Origin: Tetrapyrgos nigripes
Taxonomy: Eukaryota; Basidiomycota; Agaricomycetes; Agaricales; Campanellaceae
NCBI GenBank assembly: GCA_013368315.1
Contig: JAACJM010000001.1
Span: forward strand, 620,001-684,000
Length of the DNA stretch: 64,000 nt
Reading direction: 5' to 3'
Part shown: in pieces, positions 46,204-57,443 of the stretch
How the letters are laid out: every line of letters starts with the position of its first letter
Numbering within the stretch: position 1 is the first letter of the stretch
The notes under the pieces: model-generated
Told to the model about the DNA's origin: nothing
What the model saw: the letters and a program-made list of their open reading frames with translations, nothing else
The model's database searches: none
Position numbers and translations under genes: made by a program

Positions 46204-46640
46204 ATGCTCCGTCTCACTCGTCCTCTCTATCAAGCCGCCAAATCCTCGACGGGCATCACTGGCCTCGCCGTCCACCGCGATCCACTCCCCTCGTTGGAGA
46301 GAAAATATGAATCTACATTAAAGGCACTCGAAGCTCTACCCGCAACATCTGTCTACCGCCAGGGAGCAGAGGCATTGACGCGTCACAAACTCAATATAGT
46401 CAAGGCTAGCAATGGAGATGTCGGGGCCGTAGAGAAGCAGTTGAATGAAGGACAGATAGAAGAGTCACTGCTGATAGCCGGAGACGAATTATCGCTGGCC
46501 AGCAAGATGGCGGAATGGAAAGCGTGAGTGGTATTGTCTTGGGAGGACAAGTACGTCTACTGACTGTCTACAGATGGGAGCCGTTGGAGGAGAAACCTGA
46601 AAGAGGACAATGGGAATATCCCAGCACTTCAGAAACATAA
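46204..46640 (+). CDS. NADH:ubiquinone oxidoreductase subunit NDUFA5
   Basis: Start 46204 (MLRLTRPLYQAAKSSTG), two exons, 119-128 residues. ITGLAVHRDPLPSLERKYESTL and the C-terminal KAWEPLEEKPERGQW are the signature of the ETC complex I subunit family (NDUFA5/NUO29.9). It is a matrix-arm accessory subunit of complex I. The thiolase gene starts only 73 bp behind its stop. Confidence 0.93.
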
Positions 46641-46713
46641 ATTTCAGAGAGTAGCTTAGATAACCTGTACCTCCTTGAACTTCCTCCGCGAGGAATCTAC
46701 TTTTTCCGCTGCC

Positions 46714-48202
46714 ATGTTCCGTCGCACCATGTCCACAAAGGTCCCCCGTGGTCTCTCGGCCATTCTCTCGAAGAACCCAGACGACGTGGTCATCACCTTT
46801 GCCAAACGCACACCTATTGGTCGTGCCAAGAAGGGCCAACTCAAGGACTACCCCGTCGACGAGCTCATGCATGCGCTCTTTACAGAGACTCTCAAACGCA
46901 CCAAGATCGATCCTGCAAAGATTGATGATATCTGTGTAGGCACCTGCCATCCACCTTCTCCCCTCTATGTCTCTAGAGCGGCGGCCCTCGCGGCGGGTAT
47001 TCCCCATACCGTCCCGATCAGCACCGTTAACCGTCTATGTTCTTCTGGTCTCATGTCCATCAGGAACGTCGCACATGCCATTCAATCCGGAGAGACTACT
47101 CTCGGTATTGCCGTCGGTGTAGACAGCATGAGTCTCAAGTAGGTATACTCTTCTCTTTCCTCATGTCATCTCACCTCTCCCCAGCCCTCGTCCCACCCCA
47201 GAAGTCTGCGAAGAAGTCGGTAAACACCCACAAGCCGATGACTGTCTCCAGGTGGGTTCATAAACACGCTTTCGTCGCGTCTATTTACTCATGGTCTCCT
47301 CATTAGCCTATGGGATGGACGTCCGAAATGGTTGCAGAACACTACAAAGTCTCTCGCGCCAAACAGGACGAGTACGCTCTCATTTCTCACACTCGTGCGA
47401 ACCAGGCATGTCTTGTGTTCGTTCGTTCTGAGTATATACATACTTATTCTACATTCAGGCTCTTACAGCTGGTGTCTTCGCTGATGAAATCCTTCCTATT
47501 ACCATTCGTGGAAATACCATGACCACCGACGATACCATCCGTCCCGGTGTCACAGCAGAGAGCTTGGCCGGTCTCAAACCCGTGTTTCCCAAATGGGGTG
47601 ATGCATCTACCACAGCTGGAAATGCCAGTGGTGTAGGAGACGGTTGTGCACTGTGTGTGTTGACTACCCGTGAAAATGCCGAAAAAGAAGGCATGGAAAT
47701 CGTCGGAAAATGGGTTGCAAGTTCTGTCGTTGGTGTTGAGCCCAGGTATATGGGTATCTCGCCCATATACGCCATTCCAAAGCTGTTAGACACCGTCGGA
47801 TTGCAGAAGGAGGATATTGACGTTTACGAGGTACGATGATGTCATTACATTTCCGTGCCCACCGCACGCGCCTGACGCTTTTTTCCACAGATCAATGAAG
47901 CGTTTGCGTCTCAATTTGCGTACTGTGTCGAACAGCTTGGGATTCCTATGGAAAAGATCAACCCTAACGGTGGTGCTATTGCTATCAGCCATCCTCTTGG
48001 AATGAGTGCGTTGTTGTCCTTGTTTGGTTTTACGGAAATCTGACATCCGGTTGCAGCTGGCACACGTCAAGTCGTCACTGGATTGGCGGAACTCAAACGC
48101 AAGAATAAAAAGTTGCTCATGACCTCGATGTGTATTGGTAGCGGAATGGGAGCAGCAGGTATCTTTGTGAACGAGGCTAGACATGAGATACCAAAGTTGT
48201 AG
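46714..48202 (+). CDS. 3-ketoacyl-CoA thiolase / acetyl-CoA acyltransferase
   Basis: Start 46714 ([18 protein letters not shown]), stop TAG 48200-48202, about seven exons, about 415 residues. Active-site blocks are [15 protein letters not shown] (acyl-enzyme Cys), [32 protein letters not shown] (His) and [11 protein letters not shown] (second Cys). It cleaves 3-ketoacyl-CoA in beta-oxidation. Targeting is unclear: the start is basic and could be a mitochondrial presequence, there is no R-L-x5-H-L PTS2, and the last residues are PKL, a weak PTS1-like end. Confidence 0.94.
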
Positions 48203-48984
48203 TTCACGCATAAATGTGAATGGCATTTCAAGTTCAAAAGAGACTTTCTGCTACGATATATATTAGGTTTTTAGTAGCAAATCATCCGAATTTCTTAAGA
48301 CCCGCCAGGAATATATTGGGAATATACTTAGAGGACGACTCTAAGACGCAGTACGCAGATTACACATGTAATATCATTCGTTTCGCTCTCATTTTTCACT
48401 AACTCTGGTTTCATATTTCATGAATTCCATTTCTATTTTTATGAAGTATCTTGATATATATCGTAGCAGAAAGTCTCTAAATAGTAAATACAGGGAATAT
48501 TTGTCATGAACGACGACACCTGAGAAAGATACACGTCAGTAAAGATTCAGGTAGCAAACAGGAGACGGAAGGGGAAAAAAACAGATCAGAAAGTCATTCA
48601 TGTCAGTAAGCCCGCATAAATGCGAGGATTAAGTCGACTAAGAGGTGCCAAATGGTTGGTGATACAACACTCGTCATGAAAAATAAGTGAAAGAGGGAAA
48701 CTGTACTCACCAGAAGCAGGAAACGAGGTCAACGTCGACGACGTGGAAGTCCAAAATGGTGGCGTGACAACTGTGACGAAAGATTTTTCAAAGCCAGTTC
48801 GGGAATTGCCGCGGCACCTGTACAGTCCCAAGCCACATCGACGAATTATTGGTCTCGGCACCGATTGTATCGATTCTCAAGGCTTCAAGGCTTCAAGGTA
48901 TATTATCCCCTCCAGATCCCTTGCCCCCTGACTCAACTCGTTGTCTCTCGCTAGACCTCAAGAAAAAGTCCCTTCACCCAAAAA
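48203..48984. other. Intergenic region upstream of uS3
   Basis: No gene is firmly supported. On the minus strand around 48600-48860 there is a stretch with intron-like signals (GTGAGT donor near 48715) and an open frame without an ATG. It might be a very small spliced gene. The uS3 promoter should lie in the last 200 bp. Confidence 0.35.
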
Positions 48985-49929
48985 ATGGCCGCTCAAATCA
49001 GCAAAAAGAGAAAGTTTGTCGCTGACGGTGTTTTCCGTGCTGAACTCAACGAGTTCTTCACTCGCGAGCTGGCAGAGGAGGGTTACTCTGGCTGTGATGT
49101 CCGTGTCACTCACGCCCGTACTGAAGTGTGTTGTCTTTTCAATGAAATCGAGGAATTGCGACTGATGGGCACTTTAGATCATCATCCGTGCAACTCACAC
49201 TCAGGAAGTCCTCGGAGAGAAGGGTCGTCGTATCCGTGAACTCACCGCTCTCGTCCAAAAACGTTTCAAATTCCCTGAAAACTCGCTTGAGCTTTACGCT
49301 GAGAAGGTTCAGTACCGTGGTCTCTCTGCTGTCGCTCAGTGCGAGAGTTTGAGATACAAGCTTTTGGGTGGTCTTGCCGTTCGTCGGTGCGTTGAATCAT
49401 AGGCGCTGTTTTTGCGTATACTGGGCTAAACTACATCTCACAGTGCATGCTACGGTGTCCTCCGTTTCGTCATGGAATCCGGCGCCAAGGGTTGCGAGGT
49501 CGTCGTTTCCGGCAAACTTCGTGCCGCCCGTGCCAAATCCATGAAATTCACCGACGGTTTCATGATTCACTCTGGTCAACCCTCCATCGACTTTGTTGAC
49601 TTTGCTGTCAGGCACGTTTTGCTCAAGCAGGGTGTGCTTGGTATCAAGGTTAAGATGTAAGCCTTCATTTCTGTTTATGTGATCGAATTAACTAACGTCT
49701 TTCTAGCATGAAAGGCTGGGATCCCGAGGGCAACATTGGCCCCAAGAAGCCTCTTCCCGACTCTGTCCAGATCCTGGAACCCCCTGTCGACAAAATCGTG
49801 TCCGAGCCCTCTTCAGAGCAACGCGAACCTATACCTGTTGCTGTTGCTCCTCCTGTCGAGGAGAATTATGCTCCGACAGAACAGGCCTACCAAGCTCCTC
49901 CTGCCGATTACGAGCAGCCTGTTTTCTGA
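48985..49929 (+). CDS. RPS3: 40S ribosomal protein uS3
   Basis: Start 48985 ([20 protein letters not shown]), four exons, stop 49929, about 255 residues. A KH domain ([22 protein letters not shown]), [45 protein letters not shown] and [13 protein letters not shown] identify it. The C-terminal tail is Pro/Glu-rich and longer than in yeast. It lies at the mRNA entry of the small subunit and has DNA-repair moonlighting roles elsewhere. Confidence 0.97.
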
Positions 49930-50111
49930 TTTCTCGTCCGTCTTCTACCATGTATTCGTACCTTTCCGCAATCTATATGTCTCAGGGCGATGTGCTTCAA
50001 AATGTGTCTATGTGTGTTACAATACAACAAGAAGTGGTATACAGTCTGAAGTTGTCCATCTTTCGTGAGGTGATCACTGAGAGGAAGAAGCTAAAACGTC
50101 CAATGAAAAGG

Positions 50112-52993
50112 TCAGACGCTGACGCTGCTACCTGCTAAACCGCCCAGAGGTAGTGAGACAATGATTGTCCTGCTGTTGATACCAGAGTCTACTGAGACGT
50201 TCACGGATGACAACGATTGTGAAGGGTTCGCAACCGTGAAGGTGCCAGTCTGAAGGTAATACATGACTGCCACATCCCCAGTCACACTGAGAGTCAGAGG
50301 TTCAGCAGGATTTGTGTGAAAACTGACAGAACCACCATTAGGATTCCAAAACACGGCCATTGCGATGCTGTTGTTTTCGTCGTAGAGCGCGGAGATTTCG
50401 CCATCGTTTTGTATATCGCGGATTTGCCGACCGTAGCTTTTTAGGACAAAGGATTCATAGTCAGTCCCAGGGAACGCCGTGTAGGACGTTGACGCTTTCA
50501 AATCGACGTGTTGAAGCTTGGCAGAGAATAAGTCCACTGTAGGAGGAGGCTGCTGCGAGATACCAATCGAAGACCAGTTTCCAGTTTTTGGCCCGATTTC
50601 CAAGGACAAAACGGTATTGTTGGGATGAAATGTATATCCTACACCTCCGTGCCAAAGAGAAGAGGAACCTGTCGCCGCGATAATCGATTCTCCGTCCCTG
50701 GGTATACCATCAATGAAGACCTGTCCAGTGTGTCGCCTCTGGTCAAGCACAGAATAGACAGGAACACTTGAGCGCGACGTGATATTGGATATCATGACGT
50801 GTTGAATATCATCGTCCAGGAAAAACCAAGCTTTCTTCCAGGACAAGGTTGTGGTAAATGGGTTGGTGTACTGCATAGCAGCGATTCCGATACGGCCATT
50901 AGATACACCACCAACGAGTTTCTCAATCCCCTTGAAGCCAGTTCGGTCGCAAGACAGAGGCGTTGCCTTGTAGTCAACAGTAATACCTTGAAGACAAAGT
51001 GTCAGCTACGGATTGGATGAACAATGTACGATGCGTACCCGGAATAAGGTTCCAGTCCCAGACAGCAGCGATATCTTCATATTCATTTCCCTGAATATAG
51101 GTATAGAAGGTGCCATCTGCGAGATGGAAACCGAAAGGCTGCAGACGACCGTATAAGTCACGATCGTACACCAGAAGGTTGGGAAAAGAATACATTCTGC
51201 GAGTTTGTGCATTCAGTATTTCTTGTCCTGGACGAAAACATTTTCAAAGTGGAGACATAATTGCTGCCCCGGTGGACCTGCCGGAAAATGAACATTGACC
51301 AGGGTTCAGAAGGCCAAAATCTCCTTACCATGTAATCATTAGCATAAAACATGCGATTCCCTTCTAGCTGACCGGCATTTGCACTTGTAGACGATCTTGA
51401 CAGACTAATCGCAAAGTTGGTCAAGGCCTGGGATGACCAGATTTGACCGAGACTGAGAATTTCGGTAAGATTCAGATTGATGCTTCCCGTGGCTCTAATG
51501 ACGAGTGAATATGTGGTTCACTCTTTCAAGCTTGTACTCACTGGCTATCTATCACCGGAAAGCTGATGAAGCGGCCCAAGACGGACTGGAAGGTGCGTCA
51601 AAAAAGGTGGTTTGTATTGGAAAAGACTTGGCATACGAAATCCCAGTGTAATACTCCAGTAACCGTGTTGTAGAATACCATCCATGCATCGCCGTCAAAG
51701 AGAACTTCCATAGTTCGACGTGACGCTTCCGATGCGGTAAACTGGGTATTGGCAGCTTCCAGTTCAAGCTCAATGACAGCGTTAGTACTGAAAGAACTGT
51801 GAGGACCAGAAAGAGATAGCTGGAATATCACGCACTAGTCTTTGCCATAATTGCCATTGTAAAGGTGCCCTGTATGTTGGCTGAGAGGTAATCAGAAAAT
51901 GTCAGTGGAGGTTGAACGGACTAACGCAAAACTCCCGTCAGCACGCACACCATCCGCCATGATGGTATTTCTTACAACTACTTCAGCATGGACTCTCCTG
52001 AAAGCGTCGGTAAGCAGAGACATATTGGCGTTCAGAAGTGCATTATCAATGCCAATGCTCGCTACATCAAGCGCGTTGGCGCCCGTCAATGGTCCTATAC
52101 TGAGGGTGTCAACGAAACTTCCCTCGTAGGACCGCAATGACATGTGGCTACAGTTTCTGCGTTGCTCGGAAGAAAGCGCTGAGTCCATTAACAGACAGGT
52201 TTGGCCCACTTTTGATGGGACGCCGATGACCTATGCCATAACTCAGAACTTTCCAGATTCCAAAGAAAAGCTATGCGCACATTACTGAACCAATTGGTGT
52301 TCCATAGAGTGAAATCATCAGAGTTGCACGGACATCTGTCCGTGCCTCCATAACTCAGGCAATAGTTATTAGTGAAATCGTGTATAAACCACCAGTTCAT
52401 CGCCATCGAGATCTTGGAGGCCAAGTCTGCATTGGCTGCGTATTGTTCAGCACCTGGAAGATTGCCATGCCAAGCACCCGCCATCGTGACTAGGGATGCA
52501 AATTAGAGCGAACCATTCCCAAACTGCAGCACTCACCAAGCCTACTCCAATGGTTTTGGCCAGCGGGCCAATTCGCACGTTGTGCCGAACACCCAGTTGT
52601 ATAGTCAATGTCGGGCCATTTACCCTCAGGGTCTAGAGAACGCGACCTGCAAAGAAAATCAGGACTGCATGAGCTCGAAACACATAAAAAATGTTGAAAA
52701 AATGAGACTGACCATGTATTGACGTTAGAGGCACCAGTGACGGAGCTGAGAATGACATCAAGGCGTCTATTGCGTATGGTCTGGATATCTGAAGTCGCAT
52801 TGCCATTTGCTTCGGCTCGGAATGAGTGACGTCTGTCGTTGTCTTTGCGCGAACTCCATGGACGTTGGCTAGACTCAGTGAAGACGTGTCTTCGATGTAG
52901 CGATGGGAAAGCGTGGCTAGTAGAAACTGTCTGAGCGACTAGGAGGAAGTAGAAGATAGTGAAGAGAAGGATAGGATTGTTGGCTTTCATCAT
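50112..52993 (-). CDS. Secreted polysaccharide lyase family 8 (hyaluronate/chondroitin/xanthan lyase type)
   Basis: Start 52993 (MMKANNPILLFTIFYFLLV), a signal peptide cleaved near SHAF, stop 50112, about twelve exons, roughly 800 residues. The PL8 alpha/alpha toroid has MNWWFIHDF, CPCNSDD, NTNWFSNVIGVPSK and the catalytic QHTGHLYNGNYGKDYSF block (His and Tyr); TNAVIELELEAAN follows. The beta domains show NRMFYANDYMVHRG, FHLADGTFYTYIQGNEYE, WDWNLIPGITVD and the super-sandwich KAWFFLDDDIQHVMISNI. It should degrade an acidic polysaccharide outside the cell by beta-elimination. The exact glycan cannot be told from sequence. Confidence 0.83.
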
Positions 52994-53317
52994 GTCCACG
53001 GAGGAGACACTATAAAGCAACTCGACATCGTGACCAAGCGCTATGTGCCATAATCATCGGTGAACAATGCAGGAGTGTCTCGTAGTTATTTCAAATTTGA
53101 TTCAGGCATCTCCAGTGGTACAATGGCACTGTCGCTACTGACATCAGAGTTTGTTCCAGGCAGAAGAGACAGAAAATTAGGATAGCACAGTGATTATCGA
53201 TACAAAAATTAAGAAGTACATGACAATATGCAAGTAGTGTCCAGAGTGCCCTCGTGTATAAAGGAAACAAAAGATAGAGTTCGTAGTCGTCGTCAAGTTG
53301 AGTCGTCGATGATAATT
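52994..53317. other. Intergenic region between PL8 and SUR7-like genes
   Basis: Holds the PL8 promoter at the left and the 3' end of the SUR7-like gene at the right. I see no other feature in it. Confidence 0.5.
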
Positions 53318-54250
53318 TTAAGCAGCCTTGGAAGCAGTCACATTGAGCTTGGCCATCGAGCAGATTACAGGGACTGCATAGAAAGCATATGCAACCCAGA
53401 CCACTATAGAAGTCACGCTTGAGCCAAGGTGCCTCACAGACAAATTCAAGGACTTACTGGTAAAGGCATTCCCGTCACTAGCAATCAACTCAGGCCCTTC
53501 ACTTCCTTGGCTCGCAACTGATCGATTGAAATCCTGAACTGCCTTGCCAAACCACATCCTGAGGATAAGGAAAGACGAGATGCCGATGAAGAAACCAAAG
53601 AAACCAATCCATGCAGAGACTCGTTGAATCAGAGGCTTATCCAGTTGAGCAGCAATTCTTTCACCCATTTTGTGTCGGAAAGAAATCAAAGTGAAGGTGA
53701 AGAAGAACATGATGGAAAACGCCAAGGAGACTGCGATGAAGGCAGGTGAGCTCGGTGGTGGGGCCGACAAAACGAGTTGAGGGGCATTGGAAGGTAAGAC
53801 AGAAAGATCTGAGATACAAATGTCGTCAGTTCCAGGTTAGAGGCTGCAGAGCGAACGAATGGACGCACCATACTCCGGCGACAAGGATGCTACTGTGCAA
53901 TTGATATCGGCATCGTTCTTTGGCCGAGAACAGGACCCTGATGAAAATCAGTAGATGGTAGAGACCATGGAGGTACTTGACTCACCAAGAGCGCCCAGAA
54001 ACAAAGAAGCACCGTCTACATCTTTTGAGCCACCCACGTCGGTCAATGCAGTGGATGGTGTGATCGTCACTAAAGCGACACGGTCTGGCAGCATCACCGT
54101 AGGACTCCTATATACATCTGCGTGTCATTATCACGGAGATTTGAACAAAAAAAAAATTTACAAAAACGCAAAGAGATTGAGCACGAGCGCCACAAGTAAC
54201 AAGACAGGTGCGAGATATAGCGTGATTGCTTTGGCAAGACCGGCTATCAT
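53318..54250 (-). CDS. SUR7/PalI-like four-helix membrane protein
   Basis: Start 54250 (MIAGLAKAITLYLAPVLLL), five exons, stop 53318, about 250 residues. Helix 1 lies at residues 8-30. A long extracellular loop follows with the ASLFLGALGSCSR and DINCTVASLSPEYDLSVLPS blocks. Then come helix 2 (FIAVSLAFSIMFFFTFTLISF), helix 3 (VSAWIGFFGFFIGISSFLILR) and helix 4 (MVWVAYAFYAVPVICSMA). The order (TM, Cys-containing loop, three TMs) fits the SUR7/PalI family of plasma-membrane domain and pH-sensing proteins. Identity is by topology, so the confidence is moderate. Confidence 0.65.
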
Positions 54251-54898
54251 GTTGGAAATCAAGAGAGTGGGGTTCGTTGAAAGAGTGAGAATCAAGAGAG
54301 TGGTGTCGGCGTGAGGTCAAAGAACTCGACTAGCGAGGGCGTCTATGAGAAAAGAAGGAAAAAAACGAGACCGAGAGAGTGGGGGACTGGTGTATGCTGA
54401 AATTACCTTCCCATCTTATATACCTACCATTTCCTCCGAGTTCTCGTAACAAAAGACTTAAAGACAAAGAGCCTATTGTGTTTACGTAACTGGGCGGCGT
54501 ACTTTGCATACTTTGCCCTTATTCTGAATTCGTACCCGAATTGTTCAGAGGACCCTCGTCGCCAAGACCGATTCACATGGGAAAGCCGCTTCAAAAAGTT
54601 GTTGTATTCTTGTTGTATTCGCCTTGAGATGGAAGTTGGATGGAAGCCTGAGAAGACGTATCGAAATCGAATAGAGCTTTCCTTTGCAAATGCAGTACGC
54701 GAAGCTTTTTTGTTCTCTCTGTATCCCTGAGGATCTTGATGATCAAGAGACATGGAGACTGACCTAGTGGAACATGGGGACTGACCTGGTGGATGGTGGA
54801 AGGAGAGCAACTGAGCAAGTGCCAAGCAAAGACAAATTTGGGTCGCGTCAGCACGTCGATCCTAATCTGGCAATTACGGACTGACAAAATTTACATCC
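54251..54898. promoter_or_regulatory. Divergent promoter, SUR7-like / Mpp10
   Basis: Non-coding. It contains a near-perfect tandem duplication of a CATGGRGACTGACCTRGTGG unit at about 54751-54791 and a short palindrome TCTTGATGATCAAGA just before it. No gene supported. Confidence 0.45.
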
Positions 54899-57262
54899 AT
54901 GTCAGAAATCCTCGAGAGTGCTCCCGCTCTCGCTCAATTGTCTCGTGTGCTAGACGATGCACCAGAGTACCTTGTTACAGGCAGTAAACGTTTGCAAAAC
55001 TCCGCTTTACAAGCTACAAAATACCTTTTCGACCTATGTGCGTATTTTTCTATTCTACTCCTTGAGTTGGAAGTACATTAAAGTGAAACAACAGCCGTCG
55101 ACTCGGAAACCGCTTCATTTGCACATATAGAACCGCTGCTGAATTCATTTTCTCCTTCAAGTGCACCTCAGACCCGTTCTCAGACACGCAAACGCAAACG
55201 CAGCCCAAGTCCAGCCCCACCACAAATAGTTTTACAGCCCACTCCTCTCGGCTCTCTGTTTGTTGAAGGACTCGATGAGGATCAAATATGGTCTCAACTT
55301 GACCTCCGTGCCAGAAATGTCTGTGACATGCTCGATCATATACTGGAAGCCGACCCAGAAGAAGAGGAGGACGAGAACAAGCTTCCAATCGACCTAGACG
55401 AAGAAAAGATAACGGAGCTTCTTGAACGAATTCAGAATGGCGAGGATATTGACTTGGATAAATATGGCTTGGATGAAGAGAGCCTTGACGCCCTACTGGA
55501 GCAAAGTGGTTATTTTGACGACGAAGACAGTGACGAGGACGAGGATAGTGGGGATGAAGATGAAAACGAAGAGGAGTCTGCCGAAGGAGGACCGGAGGAG
55601 GAGGTAGCCCTACGAGACGAATCGTCTGACGAAGAAGATAATGAGCCTAAATCCATGCTCGACATGATATCCAACAAACGCAATGGGAAGCTAAAGGTAA
55701 AGGGCAACAGCGAATTGGACGATGCCTTCTTTGACCTGGCAGCCTTTAATGCTCAAAGCGAGGCAGCAGAGGCTCGGAAAGTTTCAGCAGGACATTTGGA
55801 TGAATCCGACGAGGATGCAGACGAGGATATTGATTTCTTCGCACCTGTCGACGATGCCGACATTGAAGAGGAAGAGTGTAAGCTTGTCGTTCCCTCCAAT
55901 TTGCGTACGCTCACAGTTCATGTAGCCCTCTTCTATAATGATTTCTTCAAGCCTCCTCGTTCCAGCAAAGCCGCTGCGAAGAAATCCGATGCTGGTTCCG
56001 TTCGTTTTCGCGATGAAGTGCGGGTCAGAAAAATCAAGGCAAAGGGCAAAAACCAACCCATATCGTCCATGTATCTTGAGGAAGATGAAGATGAGGACGA
56101 GGACGAGGATGAAACTACCTTTTCTATGGGACAAGATGACGAAACCTCTTCTGAAGAATCCGGGGAAGAATCTGATGAGGAGGAGTCTGACCTTGAGGAG
56201 GAAAGCGAGCCAGATCTGATTATGGACGACACTATACAAAGGCTTCAGGACGATCTTTTCGCTGATGAGGAACACGATTCTCAGCGAGGTTAGTTCACGT
56301 CGTTGCATTGTCTTTGCTTCATGGAATAACATTTTCTTTCAGATTTATCAACACATGAGAAACGGATGCAGGCTCTGCAGGAGCAGATCTCTCAGCTAGA
56401 ACAGGAGAATGTTGGCGAAAAGGATTGGGTTCTCATGGGAGAAGCGGGCTCCCGCTCACGACCCCAAAATTCCTTGCTTGAGGAAGACCTCGAATTTGAG
56501 AGGGTTCAAAAAGCCGTGCCCGTCATCACAGAAGAAGTCGTACAAGACCTCGAAGAGCGAATCAAAGCCCGAATACTGGAGAATCGATTTGATGACGTTG
56601 TTCGTGTTCGTCCACTAGAAGACAAACCCTTCTTACCGTCGCGAGTCTTCGAATTGAAAGACACGAAATCTACTCAGTCGCTCGCTCAGATCTACGAGGA
56701 TGAATATATTGCGGCTCGTTCAGGTGGCAGTACTGGAGATGCCGTTGACGAGAAGCTGAGAAAGGAGCACCAAGAGGTTGAACGCTTATGGGAAGGGATC
56801 TGCAGCAAGCTTGATGCACTGTGTAATGCCTATTACACCCCCAAACAGGTATGGATTTTGGCCATGATGAAATGCGAGCTTCATCTAAGCCGTCTGCAGC
56901 CCAAGGCTACAATTTCTACAGTGACTGACGTATCAACCGCGTCTCTCGAATCCGCACTTCCAACAACTCAGTCCGCAGCTACTATGCTAGCCCCCGAGGA
57001 AATTTTCGCTCCTTCATCTTCAGATTCTCGTGCACGAAGCGAACTCACACCTGCTGAGAAGCAAGCTTTGCGGCGGAAGGAAAGGAAGGCCAAAAAGAAG
57101 ACCCGCGACGCACTCAATCTCAGCGTCGACAAGTACGCAAAGATGCAGAAAAAGGGCGGGGTCAAAAAGCAAAAGGAAGATGCTCTCAAGAGTGTTGTCA
57201 AAAGTGGGAAAGGAGTGACGGTGGTAGGCAAGAAAAAGAAGGACATTTTGGGGAAAAAGTAG
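54899..57262 (+). CDS. MPP10: U3 snoRNP protein Mpp10
   Basis: Start 54899 (MSEILESAPALAQLSRVLDD), stop 57262, about five exons, roughly 690 residues. It has two long acidic Asp/Glu/Ser tracts (DEDSDEDEDSGDEDENEEES, EEDEDEDEDEDE). Mpp10 blocks follow: FFKPPRSSK, VRFRDEVRVRKIK, HEKRMQALQEQISQLEQENV, RPQNSLLEEDLEFERV, VITEEVVQDLEERIKARI, and the basic AEKQALRRKERKAKKK tail. It nucleates the Mpp10-Imp3-Imp4 complex of the small-subunit processome. The acidic tracts are unusually long here. Confidence 0.93.
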
Positions 57263-57443
57263 TTTACATACTTACAGACTGTGACCAGTCGCGTATCCTC
57301 TCATGTGCTCAATACACGAGTGTGACTGGTGTGACCTCAAAAAGTTCGAAATTGAAATTCTTTTGTTTGCTTCCGTGATTGTTCAGTCCCTCTTGTCGCC
57401 ACTTGACTCGCGTTTTCTTCTTTTCCCTGGCAGACAACACGAC

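Noticed and set aside
55784..56332. 182-codon minus-strand ORF
   Set aside because: It is an antisense shadow of the acidic tracts of Mpp10.
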